From the NCBI GenBank assembly GCA_016182435.1, contig JACPGN010000082.1:1-6953 (forward strand): DNA of 6,953 nucleotides. Reading direction: 5' to 3'. The DNA comes from Lentisphaerota bacterium (GTDB lineage Bacteria > Verrucomicrobiota > Kiritimatiellia > JAAZAB01). The notes under the pieces are model-generated. The model did not search any database and was not told the origin of the DNA. It saw only the letters and a program-made list of their open reading frames with translations. Numbering within the stretch: position 1 is the stretch's first letter; each line of letters starts with the position of its first letter. The translations under genes were made by a program, and so were the position numbers. Of this stretch, positions 1 to 6,052 are shown piece after piece.

Positions 1-783
1 CACGGTCACGTAGAAATGCGGCATCGTGGTGAAGCTCTCGGTCAGCCGCCGGGCTATTGTCTGGCGCATCCTGTTCAGCGGCTTGGGTTTTTCCGCGATC
101 GCCTGGCGGATCATTTCCACGGTGAGGCGCTCTTGCTCATTAGCGCGCGGCACAGCCAGGATATCAATATCATTTTCGCGGGCCAGCCCCAAAGCCGCCG
201 GCGTGATCTTGAGCGCGGCATAGTTGCGCGTCTCCAGATAAGCCCGGACATCTTTTTCGACTATCCGCCCATCCGGGCCGGCGCCGGCAATGCGCTCGGC
301 ACTGATGGCGCATTCACGGATCAAGCGCCGCGCTCGGGGGGAGATGGGGACGGACGACGGACGACAGACGACAGATGACGGATGACGGACGACGGACGAC
401 GGACCCGCCGTCGCTCCCGGAGCTATGGCGGGCAGGCCCTCCTTCGCCAAGGCGCTACGGAGAGCAGGCGCCGGAGGGACAGCGACGGCAGACTCGGCTG
501 CAGGCCGGGACAATGGTAGCGGCTTCACTTCCGGGATTTGGTCGCCGGGCGAGCCGATGAAGGCTACGGGGATCATAACCGGAACGGTCTCGCCTTCGGC
601 TACGATAATTTTAAGGAGGGTGCCCTCGAAGAAGCTTTCGATTTCGAGAACGGCCTTGTCGGTTTCGATTTCGAAGAGGATCTCGCCCCGCGTTACCAGA
701 TCGCCCTCGCGTTTACGCCACTTGACCAGCGTGGATTCTTCCACGGTCTGGCCCAGTTTCGGCATGATGACTGTTTGAACCAT
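1..783 (-). CDS. 2-oxoacid dehydrogenase complex E2 subunit (dihydrolipoamide acyltransferase, probably acetyltransferase), 3' end beyond window
   Basis: The frame is open for 261 codons from ATG at 783 to the window edge. Seen in order: a lipoyl domain (about residues 1-80) with the lipoyl-lysine motif ETDKA (Lys43); a variable Pro/Ala/Ser linker (about 84-147); a peripheral-subunit-binding domain for E1/E3 (148-184, SPRARRLIRE...GAGPDGRIVEKDV); a weaker second copy of that domain (about 192-230, ITPAALGLARENDIDI); and the beginning of the acyltransferase core (234-261, PLNRMRQTIARRL...MPHFYVTV). E2 of this family moves the acyl group from E1 to CoA and forms the core of the complex. The start is supported by AGGAAA at 791-796, about 9 nt upstream. 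It follows the E1 gene by 183 nt on the same strand, so the two are probable partners. The core with the catalytic His/Asp is outside the window, so acyl specificity (pyruvate, branched-chain or acetoin) is inferred; a pdhC-like role is most likely. Part of the linker is encoded by a 7-bp tandem repeat (349-404). Confidence 0.93.
   Translation of the reverse strand, partial: MVQTVIMPKLGQTVEESTLVKWRKREGDLVTRGEILFEIETDKAVLEIESFFEGTLLKIIVAEGETVPVMIPVAFIGSPGDQIPEVKPLPLSRPAAESAVAVPPAPALRSALAKEGLPAIAPGATAGPSSVVRHPSSVVCRPSSVPISPRARRLIRECAISAERIAGAGPDGRIVEKDVRAYLETRNYAALKITPAALGLARENDIDILAVPRANEQERLTVEMIRQAIAEKPKPLNRMRQTIARRLTESFTTMPHFYVTV
349..404. repeat. Eight-copy heptanucleotide tandem repeat inside the E2 gene
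   Basis: Eight back-to-back 7-bp units read GACGGAC, GACGGAC, GACAGAC, GACAGAT, GACGGAT, GACGGAC, GACGGAC, GACGGAC on the plus strand. On the coding strand they are variants of GTCCGTC. Because 7 is not a multiple of 3, three units make a 21-nt period, and the protein shows a seven-residue repeat (PSSVVRH, PSSVVCR, PSSVP) at residues 128-146 of E2. It falls in the flexible linker between the lipoyl domain and the first subunit-binding domain. The array is 56 bp, not a whole number of codons. Confidence 0.95.
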
Positions 784-827
784 GACCAGTTTTCCTGACA
801 CCTGCTCAGCGAATCCAAAGATATTTT

Positions 828-858
828 TTCCGCCAGGCGCGGATCCGCACAGGCGGAA
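828..858. repeat. Nested palindrome upstream of the E2 gene
   Basis: TTCCGCC (828-834) and GGCGGAA (852-858) are perfect inverted repeats enclosing a second perfect palindrome, GCGGATCCGC (839-848). The structure ends 45 nt before the E2 start. On the transcribed (minus) strand it is followed by A residues, not T, so it does not look like an intrinsic terminator in that direction. It directly adjoins the next inverted-repeat element (859-957). Confidence 0.7.
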
Positions 859-957
859 CCACTGATGTCACGGATGACACTGATATTAGCCCAACTACCA
901 ACCCGTTTAATTATCTACATCTCTCTTTGTTATCCGTGCCATCCGTGTAATCAGTGG
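859..957. repeat. Inverted-repeat element of 9-bp CAC(G/T)GATNN units, copy 1 (E1-E2 gap)
   Basis: A left arm (859-885) and right arm (931-957) of 27 bp each are reverse complements at 23 of 27 positions, with 45 bp between them. Each arm holds three 9-bp units of the form CAC(G/T)GATNN, for example CACTGATGT, CACGGATGA, CACTGATAT. It fills most of the 183-bp gap between the E1 stop and the E2 start, and transcripts of E1-E2 could fold it into a long hairpin. A related element lies upstream of E1 at 3321-3391, so this is a repeated family in the genome, not a unique operator. Confidence 0.8.
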
Positions 958-966
958 TGAATGGTT

Positions 967-3255
967 TTACAAAATCTTTTTCGCGGCCGCGACGATATCC
1001 TGGGCATTGGGCAGGAAGGCCGCTTCCAGTATGTGTGATTGCGGGGCGATGCCATCCTTGGCGCCGACCCGCAAGACCGGCGCATCCAGGTCATCAAAGG
1101 CCTGCGCCATGATGTTGGAAGCAACTTCGCCGGTAAAACTGCCGATATTGACCGACTGACTGGCGACAACGCAGCGACCGGTCTTGCGGACGGAAGAAAG
1201 CACGGTATCCATGTCGAGTGGGACCAGGCTGCGCAGGTCAACCACCTCGGCGCTGACGCGCAACTCGGTGGCCAGAATTTCAGCGGCCTTGAGGCAGTCC
1301 TGCACGGCGGGACCCCAGGCTACCAGGGTGATATCCGCGCCTTCGCGCTTGATATCGGCCAGGCCCAACGGCACCAGATATTCGGTCTCCGGGACCGGCC
1401 CCTTGAGGCCATAGAGCAGTTGGGATTCAACAAACATGACCGGATTATTGTCGCGAATGGCGGTCTTCAGCAGGCCCTTGGCGTCATAGGGCGTGGCGGG
1501 ATAGACCACGTAGAGGCCCGGAATATGGGCGAACACGGATTCCAGCGTCTGGGAATGCTGGCCGCCATAACCCTTGCCGCCGCCGACTGAGGCGCGAATA
1601 ACCAGCGCAATTTCAACATTTGCCCCGGACATGTAATGCCACTTGGCCGCCTGATTGCTGATCTGGTCGGAGGCCATCAGGGCGAAATCCATGTACATGA
1701 GCTCCACGACCGGCCGCAGACCAACCATCGCCGCCCCAACCGCCGTGCCGCAGATGGCGGCTTCCGAGATCGGAGCGTTAAACACGCGCTCGCGGCCGAA
1801 GGCCTCCAGCAGGCCCTTGGTCACCTTGAAGGCCCCGCCATAATCGGCCACGTCTTCCCCGTAATGGATTACGCGATTATCGCGCAGCATTTCCTCGACC
1901 AACGCTTCCTTGATGGCATCTTTGTAGGTGAGCTCGCCGTTAAGGCGCTTGATGACCGGCAATTCCTTGACAATCTTCGTCCGGCGCGCCGCCTCCGGCA
2001 CTGGTTCGCCGGTGGTGTTCGTGTACATATATTTAATCACATCGGCCGGCGCGGGATCGGGCGCGGAGGAGGCGGCCAAGGCGGCGCGCGCCAGGCGGAG
2101 GCGCACTTTCTGCTCCAACTGGGCTAAGGCGCCTTTGTCCAGGACTCCCGCTTCCAGCACCTGGCGCGAAAACAGCGCGATGGGGTCAACGCCTTTCCAG
2201 GCGGCTTCTTCGTCCTTGGTGCGGTATTCCGTGCGCGGGTCGGTCAGCGAGTGCCCATAATAGCGATATGTGTTGACCTCGATCAGGTAAGGTCCCTGGC
2301 CTTGCCGGCAACCCGTGGCCGCGCGCAGCACAGCATCACGCACCGCGAGCACATCCATGCCGTTAACCACTTCGGCGTGCATGTTATTATCGGCAAAGCC
2401 GGCCGCGCGGCGCGCCAGGGTCGCGACGCCGCTAACTTCCTCGAGAGCGCGCCCGGTCATGCCATAGTGATTATTCTGGATCAGGAAAATGACCGGCAGG
2501 CCGAAGGAATGCCGCGTAAGCTCGTTGGTGAACTGGCCCATGGTCGCCCAATTGAGTGATTCCAGCACCACGCCGTTACCAAAGGCGCCGTCCCCGGCAA
2601 AACAGCAGACCACGCGCGAGTTCTGCAAGTAGCGGCAGGCCGTGGCCGCGCCGGTGGCAATGGGCACGCCGCCGCCGACGATGGCGTTGGCGCCAAGGTG
2701 GTGAAGCGTGAAATCGGCAATGTGCATGCCGCCGCCACGCCCTTTACAGTAGCCGCTTTCCTTGCCGAAGAGCTCGGCCGCGGTCCGGAAAATATGGTCC
2801 TCGAGCACAGCTTCCAGGAGTCCCCCGCGCGTCGTGGCGGCGCAGGGCGGCACGCGACGGCGGAGCGCCGCATCGTCCATCGCGCGCAGGGCCACGCAGC
2901 CCTTGGCAATGCTGTCGCCATGGCCGCGGTGCGTGCTGGTAATGTAATCGGCGCCCTCAAGGCCGGCACAGGCGCCGACGGAAGCAGCCTCCTGACCGAT
3001 GGAAACATGGGTCGGTCCGCGGTAGTTGAAATTCGGCAAGGGCTCGTAAGCGCCGGCGCGGAGCTTGACAATCATTTCCTCGAACTCTCTGATCGCCAAC
3101 ATATCTTCCAGGAGCTCGATCGCCTGGGTGGGACGCAGGCCGCCGGCAGCCAGTTCGCCGGAAAGGGTGCCTTTGAACTGATAGCAGGGGATAACGCCGC
3201 ACTGCAGGACCGCGGGGCTGAAGTCGGGCCGAAGATTGCTTAAATAATTCGGCAT
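967..3255 (-). CDS. Fused alpha-beta E1 subunit of a thiamine-diphosphate-dependent 2-oxoacid (pyruvate-type) dehydrogenase
   Basis: This 762-residue protein joins the two E1 chains that are separate in many bacteria. The alpha half (about 40-400) shows the conserved THRGHG (108-113), KGRGGGMHIAD (171-181), the ThDP/Mg motif GDGA...NNHYGM (221-266) and the YRYYGHS loop (330-336). The beta half (about 435-762) shows HYGEDV with Glu467, PISE (495-498), GGQHSQ with His567, YPATPYDAKGLL and the terminal AFLPNAQDI. E1 decarboxylates a 2-oxoacid on ThDP and transfers the acyl group to the lipoyl arm of E2, whose gene follows. The distance from GDG to NN is 37 residues against roughly 26 in ordinary E1 alpha chains as I remember them, and a stretch of about 30 residues (120-158) precedes the AELFGK motif. 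Both may be typical of the fused subfamily. The start at 3255 has GAGGG 11 nt upstream (3267-3271) and no nearby upstream in-frame ATG. Pyruvate is the likeliest substrate, but branched-chain 2-oxoacids or acetoin cannot be excluded. Confidence 0.93.
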   Translation of the reverse strand: MPNYLSNLRPDFSPAVLQCGVIPCYQFKGTLSGELAAGGLRPTQAIELLEDMLAIREFEEMIVKLRAGAYEPLPNFNYRGPTHVSIGQEAASVGACAGLEGADYITSTHRGHGDSIAKGCVALRAMDDAALRRRVPPCAATTRGGLLEAVLEDHIFRTAAELFGKESGYCKGRGGGMHIADFTLHHLGANAIVGGGVPIATGAATACRYLQNSRVVCCFAGDGAFGNGVVLESLNWATMGQFTNELTRHSFGLPVIFLIQNNHYGMTGRALEEVSGVATLARRAAGFADNNMHAEVVNGMDVLAVRDAVLRAATGCRQGQGPYLIEVNTYRYYGHSLTDPRTEYRTKDEEAAWKGVDPIALFSRQVLEAGVLDKGALAQLEQKVRLRLARAALAASSAPDPAPADVIKYMYTNTTGEPVPEAARRTKIVKELPVIKRLNGELTYKDAIKEALVEEMLRDNRVIHYGEDVADYGGAFKVTKGLLEAFGRERVFNAPISEAAICGTAVGAAMVGLRPVVELMYMDFALMASDQISNQAAKWHYMSGANVEIALVIRASVGGGKGYGGQHSQTLESVFAHIPGLYVVYPATPYDAKGLLKTAIRDNNPVMFVESQLLYGLKGPVPETEYLVPLGLADIKREGADITLVAWGPAVQDCLKAAEILATELRVSAEVVDLRSLVPLDMDTVLSSVRKTGRCVVASQSVNIGSFTGEVASNIMAQAFDDLDAPVLRVGAKDGIAPQSHILEAAFLPNAQDIVAAAKKIL

Positions 3256-3288
3256 AAACCCTTGTTCCCTCTTCGCGCGGCAGTGACT

Positions 3289-3317
3289 GATATATGAACA
3301 ACCGCTATGAAAAACAA
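3289..3317 (-). promoter_or_regulatory. Candidate sigma-70-type promoter for the E1 gene
   Basis: Minus strand: -35 TTGTTT (3312-3317), a 17-bp spacer, and -10 TATATC (3289-3294, four of six consensus bases). A start near 3282 would give a leader of about 27 nt containing the GAGGG Shine-Dalgarno. The hexamers are weak and the region is AT-rich, so this is a plausible guess. It lies just downstream of the inverted-repeat element at 3321-3391. Confidence 0.35.
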
Positions 3318-3320
3318 GAT

Positions 3321-3391
3321 GATTACCACGGATAGCACTGATATGGAATTGGGCCGGCTTTTTCCATCCGTGTTATCAGTGTAATCAGTGG
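3321..3391. repeat. Inverted-repeat element of CAC(G/T)GATNN units, copy 2 (upstream of E1)
   Basis: The left arm (from 3321) reads GATTAC followed by units CACGGATAG and CACTGATAT. The right arm (3363-3391), read as reverse complement, gives CCACTGATTA, CACTGATAA, CACGGATGG. The arms form an imperfect inverted repeat around a short GC-rich centre. The unit is the same as in copy 1 at 859-957, with the G and T variants in a different order, so the two elements are diverged members of one family. The element ends 4 bp upstream of the candidate -35 box for E1. Confidence 0.75.
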
Positions 3392-3474
3392 TTGGTTTCT
3401 TGGGTTGCGGGTATAGCCCGCCTTAGATCGGGAAGGCAAAGCGCCGCAAGCCTGGCAGCAGGCTGAGGGACAAG

Positions 3475-3702
3475 TCAGGCCTTAGGCAAGTTTCGCGCCT
3501 GCGAAAAATCAATTTCGGCCACAAGCTTTCCTTCGGCTATTTCCCTCAGCACGATATCTTCGATATCCTCATTAGGATTTTCCACCTTGACCAGCGGGCG
3601 ATCCCCGACCACCAACTGTTTCACCCGCTTGGACACCATGTTGATCAGCACGGACGCATTAGGAACGCGCCGTTTAGCCGCTTCCAAGTTGTTCAAATTC
3701 AT
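3475..3702 (-). CDS. rpoZ: DNA-directed RNA polymerase omega subunit
   Basis: A 75-residue protein (73 if the TTG start is used) with the conserved omega pattern: VPNASVLINMVSKRVKQL, then GDRPLVKVENP, then DIVLREIAEGKL. Omega binds the beta' subunit and helps assemble and stabilise RNA polymerase. The frame is open further upstream to 3891, but that extension includes WIPDQVGNDN, the translation of a palindrome inside a repeat element, and it passes through the promoter, so the short form is right. The ATG at 3702 lies only 1 nt after GGAGG (3704-3708), whereas TTG at 3696 lies 7 nt after it. Its own promoter is at 3726-3754, and the groEL terminator lies upstream. Downstream, E1 begins 219 nt later. 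Confidence 0.88.
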   Translation of the reverse strand: MNLNNLEAAKRRVPNASVLINMVSKRVKQLVVGDRPLVKVENPNEDIEDIVLREIAEGKLVAEIDFSQARNLPKA

Positions 3703-3703
3703 T

Positions 3704-3708
3704 CCTCC
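3704..3708 (-). promoter_or_regulatory. Ribosome binding site of rpoZ, suggesting a TTG start at 3696
   Basis: The minus strand reads GGGGGAGGA immediately before ATG (3700-3702). With GGAGG at 3704-3708 the spacing to ATG is 1 nt, too short for normal initiation. The in-frame TTG at 3694-3696 has a 7-nt spacing. Either the TTG is the true start or another part of the G run pairs with the ribosome. Confidence 0.6.
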
Positions 3709-3725
3709 CCCATAAAAAAGACGGT

Positions 3726-3754
3726 AGTATAGAAGGTTGCTGCCGGCCAAGCAA
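3726..3754 (-). promoter_or_regulatory. Probable sigma-70-type promoter of rpoZ
   Basis: Minus strand: -35 TTGCTT (3749-3754), exactly 17 bp, then -10 TATACT (3726-3731; five of six consensus bases). Transcription would begin near 3719 and give a short leader of about 17 nt that includes the GGAGG ribosome binding site. The position just downstream of the groEL terminator and the 3774-3902 element fits an independent transcription unit. Confidence 0.7.
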
Positions 3755-3773
3755 GTGTTTTTGTGGAAAAAAA

Positions 3774-3902
3774 GTAACCCGTCAGTTATTGGGGGGTGAT
3801 TGTCATTCCCGACCTGATCGGGAATCCACGTTGTAGCCGCGAGACGATAGGCTCGCGTCCTGGTGCTGTGGCGACCTATAGCCCCAATCACTGAGGGGTT
3901 AC
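3774..3902. mobile_element. 129-bp MITE/REP-like element with terminal inverted repeats
   Basis: The ends, 3774-3794 and 3882-3902, are inverted repeats matching at 19 of 21 positions (GTAACCC...ATTGGGG at the left end). Inside are two smaller palindromes: ATTCCCGA/TCGGGAAT (3805-3812 and 3818-3825, loop of 5) and CGCGAG/CTCGCG (3838-3843 and 3852-3857). The first belongs to a widely dispersed type of bacterial repeat whose spurious translation reads WIPDQVGNDN. No coding capacity is evident. Runs of seven and eight A flank the element on the plus strand (3767-3773 and 3906-3913), which might reflect target duplication in the terminator T-tract, though the right run is offset by 3 bp. Whether it ever moved is not shown by this window. 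Confidence 0.65.
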
Positions 3903-3905
3903 CCT

Positions 3906-3954
3906 AAAAAAAACGGCGGCCCGGCCCGGGAAAGAGATCCCGGGCGAGCCGCCG
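3906..3954 (-). terminator. Rho-independent terminator of the chaperone operon
   Basis: Minus strand: a GC-rich hairpin in which CGGCGGC (3948-3954 side) pairs with GCCGCCG (3914-3920 side) and an inner CCCGGG pairs with CCCGGG, around an 8-nt loop, followed by eight T (3906-3913). It begins 23 nt after the groEL stop codon. It should separate the chaperone genes from rpoZ. Confidence 0.95.
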
Positions 3955-3977
3955 AAGAAACCAATCTTGATAGCAGT

Positions 3978-5618
3978 TTAATACATGTCTTCCATGCCGC
4001 CGCCATGCGGGCCGGGCATCGGGGCCGGCTTTTCCTTTTCCGGAATATCCGTCACCATGCACTCCGTGGTCAGCAATAACCCGGCGATACTGGCGGCATT
4101 CTGGATGGCGAAGCGCGTCACCTTGGTCGGATCAATGACGCCATCCTTGATCAGGTCGGAGTATTCCGCCGTCGCCAGATTGTAGCCGAAACTGCCCTTG
4201 TTCTTCTTGACCTCGGCCACGACAATCGAGGCATCAATCCCCGCATTGGCCACCAACTGGCGAATCGGCGATTCCAGCGCGCGGTTGACGATCTGCACGC
4301 CGATAGCTTCATCGCCCTTGGCCTCGACCTTTTCCAGGGCGCCTTGACAGCGCAGCAACGCTACGCCGCCGCCGGCAACCACGCCTTCTTCCACGGCGGC
4401 ACGGGTCGCATGCAAGGCATCCTCGACGCGCGCCTTCCTTTCCTTCATTTCGGTTTCCGTGGCCGCGCCCACGTTAATCACCGCCACGCCGCCCGCCAGT
4501 TTGGCTAGACGCTCCTGCAGTTTTTCGCGATCGTAGTCCGAGGTGGTTTCCTCGATCTCCTTGCGAATCTGCGCGACGCGGCCCTGGATGGCCGAAGTCT
4601 TGCCGCCGCCTTCGATGATCGTGGTGTTTTCCTTGTCCACGGTCACCCGTTTGGCGCGGCCCAGGTCATCAATCTTCACGTTTTCCAGCTTGATGCCCAG
4701 GTCTTCGGTCAGGCACCGGCCGCCGGTCAGAATGGCAATATCTTCCAGCATGGATTTGCGCCGGTCGCCGAAGCCGGGCGCCTTGACCGCGCAGGCAGAC
4801 AAGGTGCCGCGCAGGCGGTTGACCACCAGGGTCGCCAGCGCCTCGCCTTCCACTTCTTCGGCAATGATCAGCAAGGGCTTGCCGGCCTTGGCTACATTCT
4901 GTAACAGCGGCAGGAGGTCCTGCAAACTGGAGATCTTCTTTTCATAGATCAGGATGTAGACATCTTCCAGTAAGGCTTCCATCGTCTCGGCGTTGGTGAC
5001 GAAGTAAGGCGAAAGGTAGCCCTTGTCGAACTGCATGCCTTCAACAACGTCAAGCGTCGTTTCGATGGTCTTGGCTTCCTCAACCGTCACGGTGCCATCC
5101 TTGCCGACCTTGTCCATGGCGTCGGCGATGATTTCGCCGATCTTCGTGTCGCCATTGGCCGAAATGGTCGCCACCTGGGAGATTTCCGTGTGCTCCTTGA
5201 CCTTCTTGCTCTGCTTAGCCAGGGCATCCACAACGGCCTCAACCGACTTGTCAATACCGCGCTTCAAAGCCATGGGATCGGACCCGGCGGTCACGTTCTT
5301 CAGGCCTTCGCGATAAATGGCTTCGCTCAAGAGCGTCGCCGTGGTCGTGCCGTCGCCGGCCACGTCGCTGGTCTTGCTGGCCACTTCGCGCACCATCTGG
5401 GCGCCCATGTTTTCAAACGGGTCCGCCAGCTCGATCTCCTTGGCCACCGTGACACCGTCCTTGGTGATGGTTGGAGAGCCGAACTTCTTGTCCAGAATGG
5501 CGTTGCGTCCGCAGGGGCCCAGGGTAACCTTGACGGCGCGACTGAGTTTCTCCACGCCGCGCAAAATCGCCTGGCGGGCCTCGGCGTTGTATTTCAACTG
5601 CTTGCCTTTGTCTGCCAT
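3978..5618 (-). CDS. groEL: Chaperonin GroEL (60 kDa, group I)
   Basis: A full-length 546-residue chaperonin. ATP-site motifs are intact: TLGPxGRN (32-39), KDGVTVAK (53-60), GDGTTTAT (88-95) and the catalytic Asp400 in [17 protein letters not shown], with GGG (416-418) following. The protein ends with a GGM-type tail ([12 protein letters not shown]). It forms the double-ring cytosolic folding chamber that works with the GroES lid, encoded 65 nt upstream. GAGGAG (5628-5633) lies about 9 nt before the start. One oddity is Cys36 where E. coli and many others have Lys in TLGPKGRN. A terminator follows directly, so groEL is the last gene of its unit. Confidence 0.99.
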   Translation of the reverse strand: MADKGKQLKYNAEARQAILRGVEKLSRAVKVTLGPCGRNAILDKKFGSPTITKDGVTVAKEIELADPFENMGAQMVREVASKTSDVAGDGTTTATLLSEAIYREGLKNVTAGSDPMALKRGIDKSVEAVVDALAKQSKKVKEHTEISQVATISANGDTKIGEIIADAMDKVGKDGTVTVEEAKTIETTLDVVEGMQFDKGYLSPYFVTNAETMEALLEDVYILIYEKKISSLQDLLPLLQNVAKAGKPLLIIAEEVEGEALATLVVNRLRGTLSACAVKAPGFGDRRKSMLEDIAILTGGRCLTEDLGIKLENVKIDDLGRAKRVTVDKENTTIIEGGGKTSAIQGRVAQIRKEIEETTSDYDREKLQERLAKLAGGVAVINVGAATETEMKERKARVEDALHATRAAVEEGVVAGGGVALLRCQGALEKVEAKGDEAIGVQIVNRALESPIRQLVANAGIDASIVVAEVKKNKGSFGYNLATAEYSDLIKDGVIDPTKVTRFAIQNAASIAGLLLTTECMVTDIPEKEKPAPMPGPHGGGMEDMY

Positions 5619-5648
5619 AGTAGCTGTCTCCTCTTTATTTGTTTCCCG

Positions 5649-5672
5649 CCCCGACCTCTCGGAGAGCCGGGG
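5649..5672 (-). other. Hairpin in the groES-groEL gap
   Basis: In the RNA, CCCCG/CGGGG closes a stem containing CTCT/AGAG around a tiny loop, with a small asymmetric bulge. No T-run follows on the transcribed strand, so it is not a standard terminator. It sits 16 nt upstream of the groEL Shine-Dalgarno and could affect mRNA processing or stability. The role is inferred. Confidence 0.5.
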
Positions 5673-5683
5673 TGATTTTATTG

Positions 5684-5974
5684 TTAACTTGCGATAATGC
5701 CGAGGATGTCATCCTCGCGCACAATTTGATATTCGATCTCGTCAATCTTGACTTCGGTGCCGCCGTATTTCGGCAGTAACACCAGATCGCCTTTTTTCAC
5801 ATTCATGGGAATCAACTTTCCGGCATCGTCCCGCTTGCCGGGGCCGACGGCAATTACCTTGCCCTGCATCGGTTTTTCCTTGGCGCTGTCGGGAATGATA
5901 ATGCCGCCTTTCTTGACTTCCCCTTCCTTCTCCGGCTCAATCAGAACACGATCTGCTAACGGCTGAATTTTCAT
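5684..5974 (-). CDS. groES: Co-chaperonin GroES (10 kDa)
   Basis: A 96-residue protein of normal family length beginning [14 protein letters not shown]. The mobile loop that docks on GroEL is at about 16-34 ([18 protein letters not shown], with the hydrophobic III anchor). It continues through [12 protein letters not shown], then [17 protein letters not shown], and ends [14 protein letters not shown]. It forms the seven-subunit lid of the GroEL chamber. AAAGGAGGG (5985-5993) lies 10 nt upstream of the ATG. It lies between dnaK (78 nt upstream) and groEL (65 nt downstream), and the layout suggests one transcript. No CIRCE inverted repeat is visible in the 5975-6052 gap, which holds only a weak ATTGC/GCAAT hairpin (6003-6015). 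Confidence 0.99.
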   Translation of the reverse strand: MKIQPLADRVLIEPEKEGEVKKGGIIIPDSAKEKPMQGKVIAVGPGKRDDAGKLIPMNVKKGDLVLLPKYGGTEVKIDEIEYQIVREDDILGIIAS

Positions 5975-6052
5975 GTAACCACTACCCTCCTTTGTTTGGT
6001 TTATTGCCTGGCAATGCTGCGGCCTTTACCCGAACTCTCCGCAAGTTAATGC

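Noticed and set aside
16..798. Plus-strand open frames over the E2 region (for example 16-378 and 538-798)
   Set aside because: They are opposite the clear E2 reading frame, show no recognisable domains and low-complexity Arg/Ser content.
883..912. Separate promoter for E2 (TAATAT preceded at 17 bp by ATTAAA on the minus strand)
   Set aside because: Both hexamers are poor and they fall in AT-rich spacer between the repeat arms; not supported enough to annotate.
859..957. CRISPR array
   Set aside because: The repeats are 9-bp units in inverted arms, not direct repeats of 24-40 bp with regular unique spacers.
2957..3301. Minus-strand frame starting at 3301 overlapping the E1 start
   Set aside because: It overlaps E1 in another frame and encodes an Arg/Pro-rich shadow peptide without motifs.
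3407..3464. Three small hairpins between rpoZ and E1 (GCGGG/CCCGC, GCCTT/AAGGC, AGCCT/AGGCT), and a faint likeness of GGCAAAG...GCAAGCC to riboswitch pieces
   Set aside because: Stems of 5 bp are expected by chance in GC-rich DNA, there is no T-tract, two stems overlap, and the riboswitch-like text is on the plus strand with no downstream gene and no full aptamer.
3703..3891. Upstream extension of rpoZ to a start at 3891
   Set aside because: It would translate the promoter and the inverted-repeat element (WIPDQVGNDN is palindrome-derived). No omega homologue has such a leader, and the ribosome binding site is internal.
6003..6015. Terminator after dnaK (ATTGC/GCAAT hairpin)
   Set aside because: The stem is 5 bp with a 3-nt loop and no T-run follows on the minus strand.
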